Shown: positions 42,045 through 51,216, counted from the stretch's first letter. The stretch: 64,000 nucleotides of DNA from JAAURS01 sp044923475 (GCF_044923475.1 NZ_CP137338.1:4898001-4962000), one strand, 5' to 3'. Notes: generated by a model not told the origin, from the letters alone. Numbers and translations: made by a program.

Positions 42045-42242
42045 GTGGAGAAACAAACCGTTAACTGTATCGAAGCATGCGCAAACGGCTGCATTTTAGG
42101 CGACGACTGTCCCCATCGCGAACATTTAGCGGCAGCTTCAAAATTTATTCAAAACACATCTATAGATGAGATATTAGCGATCGCCGAAGAAAGTATCCGC
42201 AAAAAATTCACCCAAGCCCCAGACCGCTATCTCCCAGAGTGA
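42045..42242 (+). CDS. Small Cys-rich cyanobacterial protein, unknown
   Basis: A 65-residue protein starting with GTG after a clear GGAGAA ribosome-binding sequence. Cys at positions 8, 12, 16 and 22, in an N-terminal CIEACANGCILGDDC pattern, suggest a metal or disulfide site. The C-terminal half is a helix with FIQNTSIDEILAIAEESI. No family name is certain. It is 72 nt downstream of the TldD/PmbA-type gene and converges on the TPR gene. Confidence 0.65.
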   Translation: MEKQTVNCIEACANGCILGDDCPHREHLAAASKFIQNTSIDEILAIAEESIRKKFTQAPDRYLPE

Positions 42243-42269
42243 CCCAACCGATCGGACCCGCAAGGGATG

Positions 42270-42839
42270 CTAGCCCGCCTGACTCAGCCACCATAGCCCC
42301 AGTAGAATCGCACCGCTGAGTCCCAGGGCGACGCCCAAAAATCCGCTGCTTTCCTTCGGATCGATCGGTTCGAAGGGTTCGGTCGTGATGGACTTTGGTT
42401 CGGTCGGTTTGGGCGTGGCAGGCTGACCCAATTGTCCGGCGGCACTGTACCGACCCGTAGCCGCAGGCTGATTCAAGTCGGGAATTTGGGTGAGCCACTC
42501 GGGACGCGTTTGAAGTTTAGGCGCTTCTAAAATGTAGAGCAGTCGCTTACTTTGCTGGCGGGTTTCGAGATTGGCGTGGCTGGAGAGCTGACGGCACAAG
42601 GTCAGGGCGTCTTCCCCCTGTCCCGCTGCATCGTAGGCCGTCACCAACCAGAGTTGAATCGCGCCACCCAAGACAGACTGCTTGGGAATCAGCGCCAGCG
42701 CCCGATCGAACCAATCGATGGACTCTCGGTAAAGCCCTCGCTCGAAGGCCATTTGCCCGGTGCTGTAAGCCTCCATCGCCTCCGCTTCGGTATTGCGATT
42801 GGAAGATTCGCCAGCATTTGCAGGAACATTGGAACTCAC
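42270..42839 (-). CDS. TPR-type protein with C-terminal membrane anchor
   Basis: A 189-residue protein. TPR-like helices lie at about 20-85 (AYSTGQMAFERGLYRESIDW, with FDRALALIP). A Pro/Thr-rich linker follows (about 120-160) and one transmembrane segment near the C-terminus (GFLGVALGLSGAILLGLWWL). It is the last gene of the minus-strand MoxR operon, and its ATG overlaps the end of the DUF58 gene by one base. Similar TPR proteins accompany MoxR-DUF58 loci elsewhere, possibly as scaffold partners. Confidence 0.8.
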   Translation of the reverse strand: MSSNVPANAGESSNRNTEAEAMEAYSTGQMAFERGLYRESIDWFDRALALIPKQSVLGGAIQLWLVTAYDAAGQGEDALTLCRQLSSHANLETRQQSKRLLYILEAPKLQTRPEWLTQIPDLNQPAATGRYSAAGQLGQPATPKPTEPKSITTEPFEPIDPKESSGFLGVALGLSGAILLGLWWLSQAG

Positions 42840-44230
42840 TACAGCCGACCTCGTGCCTTTACGCGCAGGTATTGATTGACGAGTTGTTCGCTTACCTGTG
42901 GGGCAGGTACGTCTAACACTAACGTACCTTGCTGGCGGAGCTTTGCAAAGGCAACGCCGCGCTGGTGGAGGAGGTCGAGGGCGACGGATTGAGTGTAGAG
43001 GGTTTGAACGGTTTTGAGTTCGACGGAGCGGTTTTGCTCTAGAGGAGGCTGCGCTTGAGCGTCCACCTCTGGATCTCGAAGGGCGACGCAGAGGGGCAAA
43101 AATCGAGGACTTAAGCGTCCCATCGCCACCAGTAAATCTTGGGAGGCAATTTCATCCACAATATCCGTGAGCATCACCACCAGCGCCCGTCGGTGGTACT
43201 GATTCAAGACTTGAGCCGTAACCCCAACATAATCGGATTCAGTGCGCGCTGGCTCGATGGCGTTCAAGCGTTCCAAAATATGGGACAGGTGCCCCAGTCC
43301 CGGCAGCGGCGCAATCCAAGTGTGAATGGTTTTGTCGAACACCACCACGCCCACGCGATCGCCGCGTCTCAGTCCCGCCATGGCCAAAGAGAGCGCCGCA
43401 TTAATCGCCCAGTCAAATCGGCTCAACCCAGCCACTTGGGCCGTCATGAGCCGCCCGCGATCTAGCAAAATCAGCAGCGGTTGCTCCCGCTCCGGCTCTA
43501 GCAATCGCACGATCGGCCGTTGGCGGCGGGCCGTGGCCTTCCAGTCCATCAACCGGATATCGTCCCCCACGGCATACTCGCGCAGCTCGGAAAACTCCGT
43601 GCCGCCGACTTTATGCCGTCGCTGGAGGTTGCCGCTGCTTTCCAGACTCAGCCGAATCGACAGCATTCGCAACCCAATTAAGTCAGGGTAAACGTCCGCA
43701 GTCGTCTCTAAGGGAGCCTGCCAAATCCGCCAGCTTAACCCCAAAGGGCCGCGCAGCCTAAAACTAACCAGATTCCACCGAAAAGTTCCCCGGCGAGGCG
43801 GAAAGACGGTGTACGTCAGTTCCGTCTCGAGCTGGGGCGTTAACGCCACCGAAAGCAGATCCGCATCGACGCTAAAGGCAGACGGCGTTCCATCCCGGAG
43901 CTGAAGCACTGTAGATGCCACACCAGGAGGCGATCCGGTCGCGCTTAACGCTAAATGAATGCTATTGTTGCGCCCGATAGAGAGTTTCTCTTCGCAGCGT
44001 CGCTCTAAGGCAATTTGCCACTGCTTCGCTTGACGGTAATCCCATAGAGCGATCGCCAAAACCACCGCATCGTAAATCCCCAAAAGGCCCCAAAGCCAAC
44101 CCATGGAAAGATAAGGGGCTTGACCTAAACCCATCGGAATCAACAAGCCTAACCCGAGGATGAGATAAAGGCGTCCGCTGGGGACAAAGCGATCGCGGCG
44201 GGGGCGCTCCGGCGCTGGCGTAGCAATCAT
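42839..44230 (-). CDS. DUF58 (vWA-related) membrane protein
   Basis: A 463-residue protein. Two N-terminal transmembrane segments (about 20-38 and 46-63) precede a beta domain and the DUF58 core: GGTEFSELREYAVGDDIRLM near 207-226, DWKATARRQRPIVR near 228-241, then a vWA-like region with LLILLDRGRLM and VMLTDIVDEIASQDLL. DUF58 proteins are standard partners of MoxR AAA+ ATPases. Its start overlaps the MoxR stop by 4 nt, showing tight coupling. Confidence 0.9.
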   Translation of the reverse strand: MIATPAPERPRRDRFVPSGRLYLILGLGLLIPMGLGQAPYLSMGWLWGLLGIYDAVVLAIALWDYRQAKQWQIALERRCEEKLSIGRNNSIHLALSATGSPPGVASTVLQLRDGTPSAFSVDADLLSVALTPQLETELTYTVFPPRRGTFRWNLVSFRLRGPLGLSWRIWQAPLETTADVYPDLIGLRMLSIRLSLESSGNLQRRHKVGGTEFSELREYAVGDDIRLMDWKATARRQRPIVRLLEPEREQPLLILLDRGRLMTAQVAGLSRFDWAINAALSLAMAGLRRGDRVGVVVFDKTIHTWIAPLPGLGHLSHILERLNAIEPARTESDYVGVTAQVLNQYHRRALVVMLTDIVDEIASQDLLVAMGRLSPRFLPLCVALRDPEVDAQAQPPLEQNRSVELKTVQTLYTQSVALDLLHQRGVAFAKLRQQGTLVLDVPAPQVSEQLVNQYLRVKARGRL

Positions 44231-45168
44231 CGGGGGACCGGAATGCGGCTGAGCAAATTCCGTATCACCCGATCGACAGAAATACCGTCCAACTGAGCCT
44301 CCGGCTTCAGAATAAAGCGATGGCGCAACAGCGGCAGGGCAATTCCCTTAATATCGTCCGGGGTGACAAAGGTGCGATCGTCCAACCAAGCCTTCGCTTG
44401 CGCGGCCCGCAGCCAACCCACCGCCGCACGCGGCGAAGCACCCAACAACAGCTCTGGCTGGCTGCGGCTTCCCGTCACGAGATTCAACAAGTAATCGAGA
44501 ATAGAATCTTCAACGTGAATGCTTCGAACTTCCTGGCGCGCCGCCAAAATCCGATCGCCGTCCAAGATAGGCCGCCCCGTCCACTGCGATAGATTGTGAG
44601 GCTCAAATCCGCCCAAGATGTTCGCCAGCATTTGCTTTTCTGCTGCCGCGTTGGGGTAATCCACCACCATCTTGAACAAAAACCGATCCAACTGGGCCTC
44701 TGGAAGGGGGTAAGTGCCTTCAAACTCCAAAGGGTTTTGAGTGGCGATCGTCCAAAATAAAGGCGACAGCGGCAGGGTTTCGCCATCTAGGGTCACTTGC
44801 CGTTCTTCCATGGCTTCCAGGAGGGCAGCTTGCGTTTTGGGCGGCGTTCGATTGATTTCATCCGCCAGCAAAATCTGGGTAAAAATCGGCCCTTTGCGCA
44901 GGATGAATTGCTGACTGGCAAGGTCGAAAATACTAGTGCCCAATACATCCGCTGGCAGCACGTCCGGGGTAAGCTGCACGCGACGAAACTCTCCCTGGAT
45001 CAGAGTAGAGAAGAGTTTGACCAACAGGGTCTTAGCGGTACCGGGAACCCCTTCTAAAATAACGTGCCCCTCGGCCAAGAGCGCCACCAAAAGCGCCTCG
45101 ACAACGGAACTCTGGCCTAAAATAACGGTACCGATCTCGGTACGGAGCTGTTGAAAGGCGTTCTTCAA
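44227..45168 (-). CDS. MoxR-family AAA+ ATPase
   Basis: A 313-residue MoxR ATPase. The Walker A motif is in GHVILEGVPGTAKTLLVKLF near 34-53, the Walker B motif in QILLADEINRTPPKTQAALL near 95-114, and sensor 1 in TIATQNPLEFEGTYPLPEAQ near 139. MoxR proteins act as chaperones for metalloenzyme or complex assembly with DUF58/vWA partners. The TTG at 45168 overlaps the upstream DUF4350 stop as TTGA and is the likely start; the frame also extends 13 codons upstream. AGGA precedes the TTG by about 7 nt. Confidence 0.92.
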   Translation of the reverse strand: MKNAFQQLRTEIGTVILGQSSVVEALLVALLAEGHVILEGVPGTAKTLLVKLFSTLIQGEFRRVQLTPDVLPADVLGTSIFDLASQQFILRKGPIFTQILLADEINRTPPKTQAALLEAMEERQVTLDGETLPLSPLFWTIATQNPLEFEGTYPLPEAQLDRFLFKMVVDYPNAAAEKQMLANILGGFEPHNLSQWTGRPILDGDRILAARQEVRSIHVEDSILDYLLNLVTGSRSQPELLLGASPRAAVGWLRAAQAKAWLDDRTFVTPDDIKGIALPLLRHRFILKPEAQLDGISVDRVIRNLLSRIPVPR

Positions 45169-46322
45169 GATAGTCCTCGCAAAATCGTGTCGGCTTGCTG
45201 AACCCAAACTAAGAGTTCGCTGTCCTTGAGCCGCGTTTCAGCACCAGATCGTTCAGCATTGGACTGCTTTAATAACTCTAGTAGCTCTGATGCAGGCCGT
45301 CCAGTCGCGGTCGCCCATTCTGCGGCGATCGCCCTATCTCCCTCCACCGAAGGAACGGCTCGGAGCAGACCCAAACGGGACCTCAGGCGATCGCGCAGGG
45401 ACTGGCCCAGGAGCGTTAAGACGTACTCTGTATGCCCGTGGGTGTTTAAGGTATCGGCCAGTGCCTGAATGTATTGCTCGCTGCTGTTGCGGGGAGGCGG
45501 CGCGACTTTCAAGAGCGCTCCAAACCGCTGATTTTGACCCCACAGCAAGAGCAACAGCAGCAACAGCCCCTGGCCTGCCATCACCGCAATCGGGCGACGG
45601 GTAAGGTAACCCCATAAATCCCGATCTTTTACCTTGGCAACCGCTGGTGTTGGGACTAAATCCCGATACCCGTGGATCCATTCATCTACCCAAATCGTTC
45701 CCTTGCGCTGCGCGGCCAAATCGGCCAACACCTGAAAGTTCGCTCCTTTGTTGGCATAGATCCCAGAACCGAGCCAGGGATAAACGCTCCTCATTACCCG
45801 TCCCTGTTCGAGGGCATCCACCCCAACTGCCGCTCCAAACCCATCTTTTAGCAGCACGGTATCGAATTTTTTAGCACGGCGCCCGTAACGACGCGTGGTT
45901 TCAATCTGTACGGCACCCTTTGGCGTCGGCAACTCCGAGCGAAAAGGCGCGCCCGATACATTGCCGCTCCAGCTCAGCACAATCAGAGTGTTGCCCTGCT
46001 TCACCCATTTCAAAATCTCGGGAGATTCGAGGTTGGGGTTTTGAAAAACCTCTACATCCGCCACCTGAACCAACGTCTGTCCCTCGCCCTCAAGCCGACT
46101 GTAACTTTGTCGCCAGCGCCGAACGGGGTAATTTCGAGCCTCCATAAACTCGTACCATTGGGCGTATCCGCTCAAAGAGCGGTCGTAACTGGAACCCTTT
46201 GGATAAGACGGGGGAGCCGCCATTGTTACGATGACCGAAAGGCAGAGCAACGCAACCAACGCCCACCCCCAAAAGGGCACTCTCGATAGCCAACGGGAAG
46301 CGTTTGGAGCGGATTCAGCCAT
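45165..46322 (-). CDS. DUF4350 membrane protein
   Basis: A 385-residue protein. One N-terminal transmembrane segment spans about 17-36 (FWGWALVALLCLSVIVTMAA). A DUF4350 core follows with SYDRSLSGYAQWYEFMEARN and GNTLIVLSWSGNV, and a second membrane segment lies at about 243-262 (AVMAGQGLLLLLLLLWGQNQ). A C-terminal helical domain carries NSSEQYIQALADTLNTHGHT. DUF4350 occurs almost only in MoxR-DUF58-DUF4129 operons. It lies 34 nt after the DUF4129 gene and overlaps the MoxR start. Confidence 0.88.
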   Translation of the reverse strand: MAESAPNASRWLSRVPFWGWALVALLCLSVIVTMAAPPSYPKGSSYDRSLSGYAQWYEFMEARNYPVRRWRQSYSRLEGEGQTLVQVADVEVFQNPNLESPEILKWVKQGNTLIVLSWSGNVSGAPFRSELPTPKGAVQIETTRRYGRRAKKFDTVLLKDGFGAAVGVDALEQGRVMRSVYPWLGSGIYANKGANFQVLADLAAQRKGTIWVDEWIHGYRDLVPTPAVAKVKDRDLWGYLTRRPIAVMAGQGLLLLLLLLWGQNQRFGALLKVAPPPRNSSEQYIQALADTLNTHGHTEYVLTLLGQSLRDRLRSRLGLLRAVPSVEGDRAIAAEWATATGRPASELLELLKQSNAERSGAETRLKDSELLVWVQQADTILRGLS

Positions 46323-46356
46323 AGATGCTTTGCAAGGTGAAATTTAGATTCGTCCC

Positions 46357-46986
46357 TTAACGGGTCTCAAGGTACGGCGCAAGGCTGTCATAGGCCGCTC
46401 GACACCGCTCGAACTGGCTCTGCTGGAGCACCGTTCGACCAAAGCAAAGAGATTCGTGGGTTCTAAACAGCGTAACCCAAGCATCGCGCAGGTGCAGCGG
46501 TTTTTCAGCCAAGCTCCAAAGCCGATCGAGTCCCAGGATGTACTCGCGATCCGTCCGGGCAGAATCCTGTCGCAGAACGCCAGATTCGTGAAGCTGCACC
46601 AGCAATGCCCGGTAGAGCGCCTCAAAGGCGCGATGGTAATCTTGACGGCTCTGGGCCTCCTGGGCGATCGCCAGCCAATCCAACCGCGATCGCGCGGGTT
46701 CTGATGCTTCAGCCTGGCCGACACGGGCAATTCTGTTTCTCCATAGGACCAACCATTGCCCAATTTGTCGGACCAGCAAAAAAATGACTGCGACCAGTAA
46801 GATCGACCCCAGAATCCGGATCGTCCAAAGCAGAATCGGCAGCAGCCAACCCCACTGGGAAGAACCATCACTGGACGAGCTAGGCTTAAGCCACTGAGAC
46901 AGTTGCCACTGCAATCCTTCCCAACCCTGACGCAAACGGGTTTGGGCAGTCCAACGCAACATGTCGATCGGATCGGCAGCTTTCAA
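46357..46986 (-). CDS. DUF4129 membrane protein
   Basis: A 209-residue protein, the first gene of the MoxR operon. One transmembrane segment lies near 46-74 (WGWLLPILLWTIRILGSILL). The C-terminal DUF4129 helical domain has AIAQEAQSRQDYHRAFEALY and QDSARTDREYILGL, the latter with the typical T/R-D-x-E-Y. The role is unknown; the family is tied to MoxR-DUF58 loci. The ATG at 46986 is used. The operon promoter should lie in the ~100-nt gap facing panD. Confidence 0.88.
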   Translation of the reverse strand: MKAADPIDMLRWTAQTRLRQGWEGLQWQLSQWLKPSSSSDGSSQWGWLLPILLWTIRILGSILLVAVIFLLVRQIGQWLVLWRNRIARVGQAEASEPARSRLDWLAIAQEAQSRQDYHRAFEALYRALLVQLHESGVLRQDSARTDREYILGLDRLWSLAEKPLHLRDAWVTLFRTHESLCFGRTVLQQSQFERCRAAYDSLAPYLETR

Positions 46987-47096
46987 AATCGAAAATGAGC
47001 CTTGAGGGTAGGCAGCGCTCCAGTGTCCAGTCTACCCCAGACCTCCTCCCTACCCGAATTCCGCCGTAAAATCCGTGGCGAGATATGATGGCTTTT

Positions 47097-47498
47097 ATGC
47101 AGCGAACCCTTCTTCAGGCAAAACTTCATAACTGCACGCTCACGGGTGCCAATTTGGACTACGTGGGCAGCATCAGCATCGACCAGCATTTACTCGAAAC
47201 CGCAGGCATTTTGACCTACGAGCAGGTCCAAGTCGTCAACCTCAACAACGGGGAACGCCTCATCACCTATGCCATTCCCGCACCTGCCCACTCCGGCACG
47301 ATCGAACTCAATGGCGCGGCGGCCCGCTTGGGCGCAAAGGGCGATCGCGTCATCATTATGACCTACGCTCAATATGCCCCCGCCGAATTGCACCAGTACC
47401 GACCCACCGTTGTTTTAGTAGACGCACAAAACCGCATCGCCGAAGTCCGCTATTCCGTCAGCGATGAGGTCAAGAATCTTTGCATGACCTCAATTTGA
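47097..47498 (+). CDS. panD: Aspartate 1-decarboxylase proenzyme
   Basis: A 133-residue pyruvoyl-dependent decarboxylase proenzyme that makes beta-alanine for pantothenate. The start MQRTLLQAKLHNCTLTGANL and the self-cleavage site Gly24-Ser25 in LDYVGSISIDQHLL are clear; Ser25 becomes the pyruvoyl group. The catalytic Tyr and Asn regions (ERLITYAIPA, GTIELNGAAARLG) are present. Two ATGs at 47085 and 47088 would add four or three residues; the ATG at 47097 matches the family. Its last 49 bases overlap the 3' end of the convergent phosphatase gene. Confidence 0.95.
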   Translation: MQRTLLQAKLHNCTLTGANLDYVGSISIDQHLLETAGILTYEQVQVVNLNNGERLITYAIPAPAHSGTIELNGAAARLGAKGDRVIIMTYAQYAPAELHQYRPTVVLVDAQNRIAEVRYSVSDEVKNLCMTSI

Positions 47499-47914
47499 TT
47501 GGGGTCTGGCGAGGCATAACTGTGCTGGGATTTGACCAGGGCGATCGCATCCTCGAGCGGCAAACCTTGCTGGTGAGACACGTACAGACAGCACACCGAA
47601 GCCGATCGTCCCACCCCTGCCAGACAGTGCACGTAAACCACATGTCCCTTACGATACCAGCGCTGCAGGATCTGGAGCGCCTGAGCAAACTGTTCCTCCG
47701 TGGGAATGCCTCCCTTAAATCCATCGGGAATCGGCACCTGCTCCCACAGAAAACTGTGAGCGATTCCATCGGGAACCAATCGCTCGCGGTCTTCCGTCAA
47801 ACTGAGGACGGCTGTTATGCCCTCTCGACGCAGCTTCGAAACCGAAGTTGTTGCGTTGGGGAAAGAGCCAACCGCTAGTTTTTGGGGCAAAATCCAAGAA
47901 AATCGTTCAGGCAT
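47450..47914 (-). CDS. Dual-specificity protein phosphatase
   Basis: A 154-residue cysteine phosphatase. The P-loop VVYVHCLAGVGRSAS is near residues 92-106, giving the HCx5R signature with the catalytic Cys. The general-acid Asp is likely in VPIPDGFKGG near 61-70. The small size and N-terminal LPQKLAVGSFPNATTSVSKL fit the DSPc/PTP-like group. The target may be phosphotyrosine or another phosphorylated molecule; the Wzc-type tyrosine kinase gene is divergent from this start, 248 bp away, which is suggestive. The 3' end overlaps panD. Confidence 0.9.
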   Translation of the reverse strand: MPERFSWILPQKLAVGSFPNATTSVSKLRREGITAVLSLTEDRERLVPDGIAHSFLWEQVPIPDGFKGGIPTEEQFAQALQILQRWYRKGHVVYVHCLAGVGRSASVCCLYVSHQQGLPLEDAIALVKSQHSYASPDPNQIEVMQRFLTSSLTE

Positions 47915-48162
47915 AAGTTATGGTGGCGTGAAGGGTAGTGGTCGGGGAGGTAAAAGATTTGTTGTTAAAGCTTGACGAAAAAGGTAGAGTATTGTTGCTG
48001 TTTTCCTCAGAAACGCGATCGCTCAAACTGAGAGCTTTAAAAGAATACGCTTACACAGACCGCTAATTTAGTGTATGTTTCCTCAATATGTTACTGTTTA
48101 GCATCTTGTAGCAGTCCTTACGTCTATCGTGTCAGTCCTGTGCCTATCAGTCTTAATACAGC

Positions 48163-50436
48163 ATGGAATATACAGAAGAGTATATTGACCTAAAGCAATA
48201 CTGGCTAATTTTACGTCGTCGTTGGGTACCAGCGCTGATTGTAATGGGCGGCGTTACAACACTTACTGCACTCATTACGTTTTTACAAAAGCCAGTCTAT
48301 GAAGCTGAAGGCAAAGTGCTGCTCAAGAAAGACAGCGGCATCACCTCGGCATTAGAGAGCAGCAATCTCGGCAGTCTTGGAGAATTGGCCGGTATTGGCG
48401 ACAAAAGTAACCCCATTAGCACCGAATCGGAAATTATTAAGTCTAGGCCAGTGGTGCAAGCGGTCATTCAAACCCTGCGCTTGCAGGACGACGATGGCAA
48501 GGTTCTAAAGCTCAAAGATTTTTTAAAAAAGCTCACGGTATCCAACGCTAAAGAGACCGATATCATCAGCGTTGCCTACAAAAGCACCGATCCAAAAGAA
48601 GCTACAGCAGTTGTCAATCAGCTCATAGATGTTTATCGCGCCAATAACATCCAACGCATGCGCGTTCAGGCCACAACTGCCCGCAAATTCATCGAAACTC
48701 AGATTCCCGGAGCCGAGCAAGAAGTGCGGCGTTATGAGAGTGCCGTGCGTCAGTTCAAGGAACGCAGCAAGGTGGTGTCTTTGCAAGAAGAGGCCAAAGT
48801 TGCAGTAGAAGGTATTGGCGAGCTGCAAAAACGGCTCACGGAAGCTGAAGGTTTGTTAGCCAGCGCAGAAAATCGCTCCCGAGCCCTGCAAAGACAGGTG
48901 GGCTTGCCGCCCAAACAGGCGTTAGACGTCAACGCCCTCAGTCAGTCGCCTACCGTACAGAAAGCATTGGCGGAACTCAAAGACGTTCAACGCGCCTTAG
49001 CGACGACGAAAACCGAACTCCAGCCCGATCACCCCAGAGTGCTAGATCTTGAAGAAAGGCAAGCAGCACTTCAAGGGTTTCTGCAATCTCAGGTAGGCCA
49101 AGTTGTAGGAGCCTCTCTCGCCACAACGCCTGGGCTACCCACGCTACAAGCCAGCGAGACACAGCAGGGTCTAACAGATTCTTACGTCAAAACTGAGGTA
49201 GAGCGCCTAGGCATCCAAAACCAAGTCGACACATTGCGACAAGCTCAGGGTGTGTATCGAGAGCGGATGACGCTGCTGCCCCGTCTCGAACAGCGCCAAA
49301 GCGAGCTCCAGCGAAAACTGGGCGTTGCAAAGGCAACCTTTGAAGGTTTAATGAAAAGTCTTCAGCAGTTCAAGATTTCAGAAAATCAAAATGTAGGAAA
49401 CGTTTTGCCCATTGAGGCAGCTGTAATTCCAGACAAGCCAGTATCGCCCAAGATTTTGCTAAACCTGGCAATCGGAACCGTCATGGGTCTGCTACTCGGG
49501 ATAGGAACTGCTCTGCTGCTAGAAGCGCTTGACAACACGGTGAAGACAGTCAAGGAGGCAGAAGCACTCTTTGATATGACCGTTTTAGGCAAAATTCCGC
49601 TGCTTGAGGGAGAAGAAAAGATCAATCGCAAGAGCCTAGAGCGAGCTAGACCGAGATTGCCCGTTCGCGACAATCCAAGATCTGTCGTCAGCGAAGCCTA
49701 TCGGATGCTTCAAGCTAACCTAAAATTCTTGAGTTCCGATAGCCCGCCCCGCGTCATGGTGATGACCAGTTCTGTACCACAAGAAGGTAAATCGACAACG
49801 ACGGCAAATTTAGCTTTAGCTTTAGCTGAAATGGGTCACCGCGTTTTAGTCGTAGATGCCGATCTGCGGAGGCCCTCGCAACACCAGATTTGGGAGCTAC
49901 CCAACTCGGTTGGCTTGACCAACATTTTGGTGGAGCCAGGCAAGTGGTTTAGCGTCGTTCGCTCGGAAAACGAGCAGCTCGATATCATTACCGCTGGCGT
50001 GGTTCCGCCCAACCCCGTACGGCTGATCGACTCTCACCGCATGATCAGTCTCATTAAAGAATGGCGCGATGTCTATGATTTCGTGTTGATCGATACGCCG
50101 CCCTTAGCAGTGGCTTCCGACGCGTTGATCTTGGCTCAAATGACTGACGGCATTCTCATGGTGGCGCGTCCAGGAGTACTGACGTCACCCTCTGCAGAAT
50201 CATCAACGGAAGCTTTAGCGAAAATCAGCAACCAAGATAACGAGAAACGAGCCAATCTGCTCGGTTTGGTACTCAATGGCGTGATTCCAGAGAACGAACC
50301 GGACAGCTACTACTTTTACGCTAAAAACTACTATGCTGCTGCCGAGGTGGAATTCGATCCCTCAACTCGCAATGGCAAACCTCCAGCGCTAGATAAGCCC
50401 GTTGAATCGCCTCGCGTCTCTTCACCAAAGTCTTAG
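48163..50436 (+). CDS. Polysaccharide co-polymerase with tyrosine autokinase (Wzc type)
   Basis: A 757-residue inner-membrane protein. The Wzz domain is at about 1-95 with transmembrane segment 1 near 22-44. Long periplasmic coiled coils (about 165-400) and transmembrane segment 2 near 426-447 follow. The cytoplasmic BY-kinase domain comes next, with Walker A TSSVPQEGKSTTTANLALAL near 533-552, Walker A' VLVVDADLRRP near 561 and Walker B VLIDTPPLAVASDAL near 643. A Tyr cluster (SYYFYAKNYYAA, near 710-722) is the autophosphorylation tail. It controls chain length and export of exopolysaccharide. It opens the plus-strand polysaccharide locus. Confidence 0.94.
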   Translation: MEYTEEYIDLKQYWLILRRRWVPALIVMGGVTTLTALITFLQKPVYEAEGKVLLKKDSGITSALESSNLGSLGELAGIGDKSNPISTESEIIKSRPVVQAVIQTLRLQDDDGKVLKLKDFLKKLTVSNAKETDIISVAYKSTDPKEATAVVNQLIDVYRANNIQRMRVQATTARKFIETQIPGAEQEVRRYESAVRQFKERSKVVSLQEEAKVAVEGIGELQKRLTEAEGLLASAENRSRALQRQVGLPPKQALDVNALSQSPTVQKALAELKDVQRALATTKTELQPDHPRVLDLEERQAALQGFLQSQVGQVVGASLATTPGLPTLQASETQQGLTDSYVKTEVERLGIQNQVDTLRQAQGVYRERMTLLPRLEQRQSELQRKLGVAKATFEGLMKSLQQFKISENQNVGNVLPIEAAVIPDKPVSPKILLNLAIGTVMGLLLGIGTALLLEALDNTVKTVKEAEALFDMTVLGKIPLLEGEEKINRKSLERARPRLPVRDNPRSVVSEAYRMLQANLKFLSSDSPPRVMVMTSSVPQEGKSTTTANLALALAEMGHRVLVVDADLRRPSQHQIWELPNSVGLTNILVEPGKWFSVVRSENEQLDIITAGVVPPNPVRLIDSHRMISLIKEWRDVYDFVLIDTPPLAVASDALILAQMTDGILMVARPGVLTSPSAESSTEALAKISNQDNEKRANLLGLVLNGVIPENEPDSYYFYAKNYYAAAEVEFDPSTRNGKPPALDKPVESPRVSSPKS

Positions 50437-50508
50437 ATCGAACGCTAGCCAGAACGGGTAACGAAAGAAGTTTCTTTGCATTGGATTATCAATTTAGGGT
50501 GGAACGGT

Positions 50509-51138
50509 ATGCAGTCTACAAATGTTGTTTGGCATCATGCAACGGTGTCTCGCGAAGAGCGCGAGGTTCTGAATAGTCACAAAAGTGCAATTTTGTGGTT
50601 TACGGGACTGTCAGGCGCTGGCAAGTCTACCCTTTCCCATGCCGTTGAATCCCGATTGCATGAGATGAAGTGCCATACGTTTGTCATTGACGGGGATAAC
50701 GTGCGCCACGGTCTCTGCGGGGATTTGGGCTTTGCAGCGGCAGACCGGACTGAAAATATCCGGCGCGTGGGAGAGGTAGCCAAGCTCTTTGTAGAAGCTG
50801 GCGTCATAACGCTGACGGCTTTTATTTCTCCTTTTCGCTCCGATCGCGATCGCGTGCGACAGATGGTGGGGGCCAACGAGTTTTTTGAGATTTACTGCAA
50901 AGCCGATCTGGCGGTTTGCGAACAGCGGGATGTGAAGGGGATGTACCGCAAAGCACGCTCTGGCGAAATAGCTGAATTTACGGGCATTTCTTCCCCCTAC
51001 GAAGCACCTGAGGCACCAGAGTTAGTTGTGGAAACCGGAAGCAAACCATTGGAAGCCTGCGTTGAGGAGGTCATCGATCTGCTGATGCGCCAAGGTATCA
51101 TCAAGCTAGACCTTACCAAAAGCGTTTCAATCGCTTGA
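50509..51138 (+). CDS. cysC: Adenylylsulfate (APS) kinase
   Basis: A 209-residue kinase that converts APS and ATP to PAPS. The P-loop ILWFTGLSGAGKSTLSHAVE spans about 29-48, DGDNVRHGLCGDLGF follows near 63, then ISPFRSDRDRVR near 106 with the active Ser. The ATG at 50509 (MQSTNVVWHHATV) is the normal start; the frame extends a further 11 codons. It sits between wzc and rfbB in the polysaccharide locus, so PAPS for sulfation of the polysaccharide is a reasonable inference, although no sulfotransferase lies in this window. Confidence 0.93.
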   Translation: MQSTNVVWHHATVSREEREVLNSHKSAILWFTGLSGAGKSTLSHAVESRLHEMKCHTFVIDGDNVRHGLCGDLGFAAADRTENIRRVGEVAKLFVEAGVITLTAFISPFRSDRDRVRQMVGANEFFEIYCKADLAVCEQRDVKGMYRKARSGEIAEFTGISSPYEAPEAPELVVETGSKPLEACVEEVIDLLMRQGIIKLDLTKSVSIA

Positions 51139-51216
51139 CAAGTGGTGTAACAACGATAAAACTTAAGCATATCTTTAGATTTAATGCCAAACAAGCGACA
51201 GACCGATCTCTAATCT

